Below, in pieces: positions 1-4,472 of a stretch of 5,915 nucleotides of DNA; position 1 is the first letter of the stretch, and every line of letters begins with the position of its first letter. A program made the position numbers and the translations under genes. The notes under the pieces were generated by a model. The model saw only the letters and a list, made by a program, of their open reading frames with translations, was not told the DNA's origin and did no database searches. The DNA comes from Burkholderiales bacterium (GTDB lineage Bacteria > Pseudomonadota > Gammaproteobacteria > Burkholderiales > SG8-41). Where the stretch lies: assembly GCA_019746155.1 (NCBI GenBank), contig JAIESJ010000233.1:1-5915 (forward strand), given 5' to 3'.

Positions 1-41
1 CTAAACTACGCGAACAATTCAAGGATTGGGAAGGGACGTGA
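1..41 (+). CDS. C-terminal tail of an unidentified upstream gene (partial)
   Basis: Frame 3 is open from the window edge and reads KLREQFKDWEGT before a TGA at 39-41. The peptide is amphipathic and charged, like a normal protein C-terminus, and the two other frames make less protein-like sequence. The stop overlaps the GTG start of the next gene in a GTGA arrangement, which is typical of translationally coupled genes in one operon. Only about 12 residues are visible, so no family can be assigned. The existence of the gene is inferred mainly from the stop/start overlap. Confidence 0.5.
   Translation, partial: KLREQFKDWEGT
29..34 (+). promoter_or_regulatory. Ribosome binding site that sets the GTG start at 38
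   Basis: GGAAGG lies three bases before the GTG at 38-40, within a longer purine run (GGGAAGGGA, 28-36). It is the only Shine-Dalgarno-like sequence near the 5' end of the FrnE-like gene. It supports initiation at 38, upstream of the in-frame TGA at 80, rather than at the TTG at 122, which has no comparable purine tract in front of it (preceding bases are GCGACGGCT). Confidence 0.6.
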
Positions 42-703
42 ACCCTAAACTCATCATTGACATCGTTTCCGACGTGGTTTGACCCTGGTGCTTCATCGGG
101 AAGCGCCGCCTTGCGACGGCTTTGAGCCTCTACCGCGAGCGCGTGTCCGATGCAGAGGAGCCGGCCGTGCGCTGGCTGCCGTTCCAGTTGAATCCCGACA
201 TTCCCGCGGGCGGCATGCCGCGCAGGGATTACATCGAACGTAAATTCGGCCCCGGCGGCATGAACAAGTATGAGCGTATTGCCGCCATCGGCAAGGAAGT
301 CGGCATTGACTTCGCGTTCGACAAGATTCAGGTCCAGCCCAACACCGTCGATGCGCACCGGCTGCTGCACTACGCCGACGTGCAGTCGCGACAGGACGAG
401 ACGGCTGAAGCGCTGTTCCACGCCTACTTTACCGAAGGCGAGAACCTCGCGGATCGGAACACGCTGGCGGACATTGGCGCGCGCGCCGGACTGGACCGCG
501 AAGCCGTGGCGGAATATCTCGCGAGCGACGCCGGTCGTGAGCTGGTTCAGACCGCGGACATCAAGGCGCGCAGTGCCGGCATTGAAGGCGTGCCGTTCTT
601 CATATTCAACCGCAAGGTCGGTGTGTCGGGGGCGCAAGAACCGGAGACGCTGCTGCAGGCGATATTGCAGTCGATACAGGACGAGCCCGCCGCAGCGCCA
701 TGA
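38..703 (+). CDS. FrnE/DsbA-like thioredoxin-fold oxidoreductase, candidate selenoprotein (UPWC active site)
   Basis: This is a cytoplasmic thiol-disulfide oxidoreductase of the DSBA-like (FrnE) family; no signal peptide is seen. Translation from GTG 38 gives 221 residues, the usual family size. The N-terminus reads MNPKLIIDIVSDVV, then TGA, then PWCFIGKRRL. That is the family's beta-strand plus CPWC active site with the first cysteine codon replaced by in-frame TGA (codon 15). The rest is intact: DAHRLLHYA (about 105-113), ADRNTLADIGA, the cis-proline loop GVPFFIFN (Pro about 186) and SGAQEP (about 197-202). Apart from residue 15, Cys18 is the only cysteine. Reading frame and conserved motifs continue undamaged for 207 codons after the TGA, so decoding as selenocysteine is the best reading. 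A recent nonsense mutation or a C-to-A sequencing error (TGC to TGA) remains possible. A conventional gene call would begin at TTG 122 and omit the active site. The 5' GTGA overlap suggests it belongs to an operon entering from the left. Its substrate is unknown. Confidence 0.82.
80..82 (+). other. In-frame UGA, candidate selenocysteine codon
   Basis: TGA occupies the position of the N-terminal, nucleophilic cysteine of the CxxC redox site. The codons before it (GAC GTG GTT) and after it (CCC TGG TGC) encode the conserved DVV and PWC residues. In thioredoxin-fold proteins this is the residue usually exchanged for Sec in UxxC selenoproteins. A random nonsense mutation would have no reason to fall on this one codon. 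No other in-frame stop occurs before 701. Confidence 0.75.
100..123 (+). promoter_or_regulatory. Candidate SECIS-like hairpin after the UGA
   Basis: Two overlapping foldings are possible. GCCG (105-108) pairs with CGGC (117-120). Alternatively GAAGC (100-104) pairs with GCUUU (119-123), including one G-U pair, with an inner CGC/GCG stem (107-109 with 113-115). The apical loop falls about 26-27 bases after the UGA, within the spacing usual for bacterial SECIS elements, which lie inside the coding region just 3' of the UGA. The match to the usual loop preference (G in the first two loop bases) is imperfect: it holds only if the loop begins at G108. GC-rich coding DNA forms such stems by chance, so this is suggestive only. 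Confidence 0.35.
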
Positions 704-711
704 CAGGTAGC

Positions 712-731
712 GCAGGCGTCCTCTCGTCTGC
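712..731 (+). terminator. Hairpin between convergent genes, possible 3' end structure
   Basis: GCAGGCG (712-718) can pair with CGTCTGC (725-731), a 7-bp stem with one G-U pair and a 6-base loop (TCCTCT). It starts nine bases after the stop of the FrnE-like gene, in the 49-base gap before the convergent hydrolase stop. There is no T-tract, so it is not a classical intrinsic terminator. The G-U pair means it folds better in the plus-strand transcript. It may be a 3' stabilising hairpin or chance. Confidence 0.3.
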
Positions 732-752
732 ACGGCACCGCGAGTGCGAAGG

Positions 753-1610
753 CTACGCTGGCGCAAGCAGAAAATCCCGCACGACCCTGATCTGATCCTC
801 TGCCATCAGCATAGGCGCGTGGCCTATGCCTTCGAATTCCACTAGCCTGGGTTTCGGTCCGCGCTGGGTCATCTGCAATGCCATATCCTTCAACAGCAGA
901 TCGGACTGCGCGCCGCGCAGCAGCAGCGTCGGGCACGTGACCCGGTCCCAGTAGGGCGTGAGGTCGATGTCGGCGAGCGGGCCTTTCTGGAACGGGATGC
1001 CGATGCCGGGGTCGTAGCCCATGCCCCACGAGCCGTCCGGATGCTGCTTTGCGCCGTGGACCGTGAGGTGATACCACTGTTCGTCGGTGAGCGGCCCGAA
1101 CGGCGTCGACACCGCGCGCACGTAGGCTTCGAGTTCCCGGAAAGTCTTGAAGCGCGGGTCCTTGCCGACGTAGGCGGCGATGCGTTCGAGCGAGGCTTTC
1201 GGCACGACGATGCTGATGTCGTTCAGTATCAGCTTGTTGATCGGCGTTTCCGGAAACGCGGCGAGCAGCATGCCGAGGATGCCGCCCATGGACGTACCGA
1301 TCCAGTAAATGGTTTTTTTGCCGCCGGCGGTGACGCGCGCGATCAGCGCCGTCATGTCGGCCAGGTATTGCGGATAGCCGTAATCTTCCTTGGCCGCCAG
1401 CCAGTCGCTCCTGCCGCGCCCGACGATATCGGGACACACCACCCGGAAATCCGGTTCCAGCGCCTGCGCCAGCGTATCGAAGTCACGGCAGTTGCGCGAC
1501 AAACCGTGCACGCAGATCACCACGCGCGGATTCGCCGCGTCGCCCCAGTCGGTGTAATGCATGCGGTGGAAGCCCTTGCTGTTCAGACACAGGACGGTAT
1601 TGCTTTTCAT
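753..1610 (-). CDS. Alpha/beta hydrolase
   Basis: A 285-residue, complete alpha/beta-hydrolase-fold protein with no signal peptide, so probably cytoplasmic. Fold landmarks are in order: the oxyanion-hole region HGLSRN (35-40); DIVGRGRSDW (61-70); the nucleophile elbow GTSMGG with Ser107; a probable acid, Asp237, in RGAQSDLLL; and the catalytic His264 in GIGHAPML. The sequence between about 135 and 215 (including WYHLTVHGAKQH) is the likely cap domain that sets substrate choice. The substrate cannot be read from the sequence; esterase or C-C hydrolase-type activity is possible. ATG at 1608-1610 (minus strand) is preceded by AAGGTG at 1615-1620, a good ribosome binding site with 4-base spacing. 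The gene converges on the FrnE-like gene and is divergent from the P-type ATPase gene, so it is probably monocistronic within this window. Confidence 0.92.
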   Translation of the reverse strand: MKSNTVLCLNSKGFHRMHYTDWGDAANPRVVICVHGLSRNCRDFDTLAQALEPDFRVVCPDIVGRGRSDWLAAKEDYGYPQYLADMTALIARVTAGGKKTIYWIGTSMGGILGMLLAAFPETPINKLILNDISIVVPKASLERIAAYVGKDPRFKTFRELEAYVRAVSTPFGPLTDEQWYHLTVHGAKQHPDGSWGMGYDPGIGIPFQKGPLADIDLTPYWDRVTCPTLLLRGAQSDLLLKDMALQMTQRGPKPRLVEFEGIGHAPMLMAEDQIRVVRDFLLAPA

Positions 1611-1700
1611 GATTCACCTTAAAAAGTTCTTGAACAGGTCCGGCAGGCGCCCGCAGCGATTGTCGAAAGCGAGATTTTCCAGGGTGCGCATTGAACGCCG

Positions 1701-1706
1701 ATTATA
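1701..1706 (-). promoter_or_regulatory. Probable -10 element of the hydrolase promoter
   Basis: The minus strand reads TATAAT, a perfect sigma-70 -10 hexamer, about 91 bases upstream of the hydrolase ATG. This would leave a 5' leader of roughly 80 bases. No good -35 hexamer is seen 16-18 bases upstream (candidates such as TCACGC are poor), so the promoter may need an activator; the inverted repeat at 1711-1724 sits in that spacer. Confidence 0.45.
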
Positions 1707-1710
1707 CCCA

Positions 1711-1724
1711 CGCGATGAATCGCG
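1711..1724. repeat. Inverted repeat CGCGAT-GA-ATCGCG in the divergent promoter region
   Basis: A perfect 6-bp inverted repeat with a 2-base centre lies directly upstream of the minus-strand TATAAT, between the hydrolase and ATPase genes. Its size and position would suit a dimeric regulator controlling one or both divergent genes. No regulator gene is in the window, and the arms are rich in CGCG, so chance is not excluded. Confidence 0.4.
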
Positions 1725-1747
1725 CGTGATGGACTAGAATTACAGTG

Positions 1748-1771
1748 AAATTTTCGCGCGCGGCAAAATTT
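1748..1771. repeat. AT-rich inverted repeat just upstream of the ATPase start
   Basis: AAATTTT (1748-1754) and AAAATTT (1765-1771) are perfect 7-bp inverted arms separated by the GC-only spacer CGCGCGCGGC. The repeat ends six bases before the GGAG ribosome binding site of the ATPase. It could be an operator or an mRNA hairpin that affects ribosome access. The AT-rich arms stand out sharply against the GC-rich surroundings. Confidence 0.4.
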
Positions 1772-1781
1772 ACATACGGAG

Positions 1782-4349
1782 TTGCAGATCTCATCCACAG
1801 ACTTCGAGTTGAACGATCTGAGCGGCTTGACGCAGGCCGAGGTCGAGGCGCGGCTTGCGGCCGAAGGCCATAACGAGCTGCCCACGGCGCGCCGCCGCGA
1901 CACGCTGGCGATCGCGCTGGAAGTGGTGCGCGAGCCGATGTTTCTGCTGCTGGTCGCCGCCGGCACGATCTATCTGCTGCTCGGTGACGTCAACGAGGCA
2001 CTGATCCTGCTCGCCTCGGTGGTGGTGATCGTGCTGATCACGATCTACCAGGAACGCAAGACCGAGCGCGCGCTGGAGGCGTTGCGCGACCTGTCGAGCC
2101 CGCGCGCGCTGGTGATACGCGAGGGCAAGCGCAGCCGCATCGCCGGGCGCGAAGTGGTGCGCGGGGATATCCTTATTCTTGAAGAAGGCGACCGCGTGCC
2201 GGCCGACGCGGTCTTGCTGGACTGTCACGATCTCAAGACCGACGAGTCGCTGCTCACCGGCGAGTCGGTGCCGGTGACCAAGGTGCCGTGGGATGGCGTG
2301 AAACAGATCGGACAGCCGGGCGGGGACGATTTGCCTTTCGTCTATTCGGGCACGCTGCTCACCGCGGGCAACGGCGTGGCCGAGGTGCTGGCAACCGGCG
2401 CGCGCACCGAGATCGGCAGGATCGGCAAGGCCCTGCAGGGCATTGTCCAGGAGGCGACCCCGCTACAGCGCGAAACCGGTCTGGTCGTGCGCCGGATCGC
2501 GGTCCTGGGGCTCGTGCTGTGTCTGCTGGTCGTGGGGCTCTACGGTTTTACGCGCGGCGCCTGGCTCGACGGTTTCCTGGCCGGCATCACGCTGGCGATG
2601 GCGATCCTGCCCGAGGAATTCCCGGTGGTGCTGACGGTGTTCCTGGCGCTCGGCGCGTGGCGCATTTCCGGGAGCCGGGTGCTGACGCGGCGCGTGCCGG
2701 CAATCGAAACGCTGGGCGCGGCGACGGTGCTGTGCGTGGACAAAACCGGAACGCTGACGCTGAATCGCATGGCGGTCAGGCAGCTGTATGCGGGTGGCCG
2801 GTTTCACGCAGTGGCCGCGTCTCAAGAAAGCGGACTTGATGGCGCTTTCCACGAGCTGGTCGAGTACAGCGTGCTGGCGAGCGAGATCAATCCGTTCGAT
2901 CCGATGGAAAAGGCCTTTCTCGAACTCGGCGACCGTTGCCTGCCGCAGCGCCGCGCGCGTCACGCCGCATGGAAGCTGGTCAGGGAATATCCGTTGTCGC
3001 CGGAGTTGCTCGCGCATACCCATGTCTGGCGCACGGGCGAAGCTGCCTGTGTTGTCGCAGCCAAGGGCGCTCCGGAGGCGGTCGCCCAGTTGTGCGGGAT
3101 CGAGCCCGGCGCGTGGGCCGGGATTGAGGCCGCCATGGTGCGCATGGCCGGACAGGGACTGCGCGTGATCGCGGTCGCCAAGGCGGCGCATGACGGAGAA
3201 CAGTTACCCGGGAACCCGCAGGATTTCGCGTTCGAATGGATCGGGCTGATCGGCCTTGCCGATCCGGTGCGCCCCACCGTGACAGAGGCTTTGCGCCAAT
3301 GCTACAGCGCCGGGATCCGGGTGGTGATGATCACCGGCGATTATCCCGTCACCGCGCAGGCCGTCGCGCGCCAGATCGGTTTGGCGCCTGCGGACCAGGT
3401 GGCTACCGGCGCGCAGCTGCGGGACATGAGCGACGCGCAACTGCGCGAGCGCATCGGACAAGTCAGCATTTTCGCCCGTGTTGTGCCGGAGCAGAAGCTG
3501 CGCCTGGTCGAGGCCTTCAAGGCCAACGGCGAGGTGGTGGCGATGACCGGCGACGGCGTCAACGACGCGCCGGCGCTCAAGGCGGCGCACATCGGCATCG
3601 CAATGGGCGGGCGCGGCACCGATGTCGCGCGCGAGGCCGCCTCGCTGGTGCTGCTCGAAGACGATTTCGACTCCATCGTGCACGCGGTCCGGCTCGGCCG
3701 CCGCATTTATCGCAACATCCGTAACGCGATGTCGTATCTGCTGGCGGTGCACGTGCCGATTGCAGGCATGGCGTTCATGCCGCTGCTGTTCGGCTGGCCG
3801 GTGGTGTTTTTCCCGGTGCATATCGTGTTTTTTGAATTCGTGATCGACCCGGCATGCTCGATCGCGTTCGAGGCCGACCCGATCGATGACGAAGTGATGA
3901 AGCGCCCGCCGCGCAAGTCGAGCGAGCACCTGTTCGATTTCGGCACGGTCGCGCTCAGTCTGCTGCAGGGCGCGAGCATGCTGCTGATGGTCGCCTTGAC
4001 TTACGGCTGGGTTCTGGAGCGGGGTGCAGGCGAAGCTGTGGCGCGCGCGATGGCTTTTGCCACCATCGTGTTCGGCAACCTCGGGCTGATACTCGCCAAC
4101 CGCTCGCGCAGCCGCACGATATTCACCACGCTGCGTTTTCCCAATCCTGCCTTGTGGTGGGTGATAGTCGGCACCATCGCCGGACTGACGCTCGTGCTGT
4201 ATGTGCCCTACCTGCGCGGTTTGTTCAAGTTTTCCGCGCTGCAGGCGAACGACCTGCTGCTGTGCTTTGCCGCGGCGGCCGCTGGCTTGTTGTGGTTCGA
4301 GATCTACAAGCTGCTGCGGCTGCGCGATACCAGGCCGGCCGCGCGTTGA
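1782..4349 (+). CDS. P-type cation-transporting ATPase (P2-like, PEEFP subgroup)
   Basis: An 855-residue, complete ATP-driven ion pump of the inner membrane, resembling P2-type Ca2+ ATPases. In order: N-terminal cation-ATPase domain (GLTQAEVEARLAAEGHNELP, 15-34); TM1 and TM2 (about 53-90); actuator domain with TGES (159-162); TM3; TM4 with PEEFP (277-281); phosphorylation motif DKTGTLT with Asp320; nucleotide-binding KGAPE (428-432); TGD (518-520); hinge GDGVNDAP (590-597); and six C-terminal TM segments (about 650-845), about ten in total. Aligned by eye to SERCA, likely ion ligands are Glu278/Glu279 in TM4 and Glu685 and Asp689 in TM6 (FEFVID), while a TM5 position that is Asn in SERCA is His657. 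The ion (Ca2+, Mn2+, Mg2+ or other) is therefore uncertain. The start is unclear: TTG 1782 directly abuts GGAG (1778-1781) with no spacing, and no other canonical start lies between the stop at 1746 and TTG 1809. Confidence 0.94.
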   Translation: MQISSTDFELNDLSGLTQAEVEARLAAEGHNELPTARRRDTLAIALEVVREPMFLLLVAAGTIYLLLGDVNEALILLASVVVIVLITIYQERKTERALEALRDLSSPRALVIREGKRSRIAGREVVRGDILILEEGDRVPADAVLLDCHDLKTDESLLTGESVPVTKVPWDGVKQIGQPGGDDLPFVYSGTLLTAGNGVAEVLATGARTEIGRIGKALQGIVQEATPLQRETGLVVRRIAVLGLVLCLLVVGLYGFTRGAWLDGFLAGITLAMAILPEEFPVVLTVFLALGAWRISGSRVLTRRVPAIETLGAATVLCVDKTGTLTLNRMAVRQLYAGGRFHAVAASQESGLDGAFHELVEYSVLASEINPFDPMEKAFLELGDRCLPQRRARHAAWKLVREYPLSPELLAHTHVWRTGEAACVVAAKGAPEAVAQLCGIEPGAWAGIEAAMVRMAGQGLRVIAVAKAAHDGEQLPGNPQDFAFEWIGLIGLADPVRPTVTEALRQCYSAGIRVVMITGDYPVTAQAVARQIGLAPADQVATGAQLRDMSDAQLRERIGQVSIFARVVPEQKLRLVEAFKANGEVVAMTGDGVNDAPALKAAHIGIAMGGRGTDVAREAASLVLLEDDFDSIVHAVRLGRRIYRNIRNAMSYLLAVHVPIAGMAFMPLLFGWPVVFFPVHIVFFEFVIDPACSIAFEADPIDDEVMKRPPRKSSEHLFDFGTVALSLLQGASMLLMVALTYGWVLERGAGEAVARAMAFATIVFGNLGLILANRSRSRTIFTTLRFPNPALWWVIVGTIAGLTLVLYVPYLRGLFKFSALQANDLLLCFAAAAAGLLWFEIYKLLRLRDTRPAAR

Positions 4350-4355
4350 CGTCAT

Positions 4356-4384
4356 GATACGGCTCCCATGATGCGCGCCGTATC
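4356..4384. repeat. Inverted repeat after the ATPase gene
   Basis: GATACGGC (4356-4363) and GCCGTATC (4377-4384) are perfect 8-bp inverted arms around a 13-base loop, beginning six bases after the ATPase stop. There is no following T-tract, so this is not a standard intrinsic terminator. A second, shorter repeat, GGCAT-CTT-ATGCC (4386-4398), follows directly. Either could end or stabilise the ATPase transcript, or bind a regulator of the downstream molybdoenzyme gene. Confidence 0.45.
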
Positions 4385-4385
4385 C

Positions 4386-4398
4386 GGCATCTTATGCC
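4386..4398. repeat. Short inverted repeat GGCAT-CTT-ATGCC
   Basis: Perfect 5-bp arms with a 3-base loop, adjacent to the larger repeat at 4356-4384, in the gap before the molybdoenzyme gene. TATAAG (4401-4406) follows three bases later and could be a weak -10 element, but no convincing -35 hexamer is present. A second weak -10-like TAGAAT lies at 4439-4444. Confidence 0.3.
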
Positions 4399-4472
4399 TG
4401 TATAAGTAATTTCGAATCCCGGCGCAGGGGCTTGTGCGTAGAATGCACACAGCCCAAGCTTGCTCACTCGAC

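Noticed and set aside
83..100. CCC...GGG hairpin immediately after the UGA as the SECIS
   Set aside because: The loop would begin only about six bases after the UGA, closer than the usual bacterial SECIS spacing, and the stem is short with a bulge.
122..703. TTG-initiated 193-residue protein as the true FrnE-like gene product
   Set aside because: It lacks the first beta-strand and the active site, has no ribosome binding site, and ignores conserved codons immediately upstream on both sides of the TGA at 80.
735..747. GCAC-CGCGA-GTGC hairpin as a terminator
   Set aside because: A 4-bp stem without a T-tract is expected often by chance at this GC content.
547..1437. Long minus-strand frame overlapping the FrnE-like gene and hydrolase
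   Set aside because: Its product is Arg/His/Ala-rich without any recognisable fold; it is a shadow of the hydrolase gene in high-GC DNA.
1619..1966. Minus-strand 115-residue frame across the divergent promoter region
   Set aside because: It is Ser/Arg-rich with no motif, overlaps the conserved N-terminus of the ATPase, and has no supporting ribosome binding site.
3204..4355. 383-residue minus-strand frame antisense to the P-type ATPase
   Set aside because: The composition (Gln, His, Arg rich) is typical of an antisense shadow, and the sense frame has every P-type ATPase motif.
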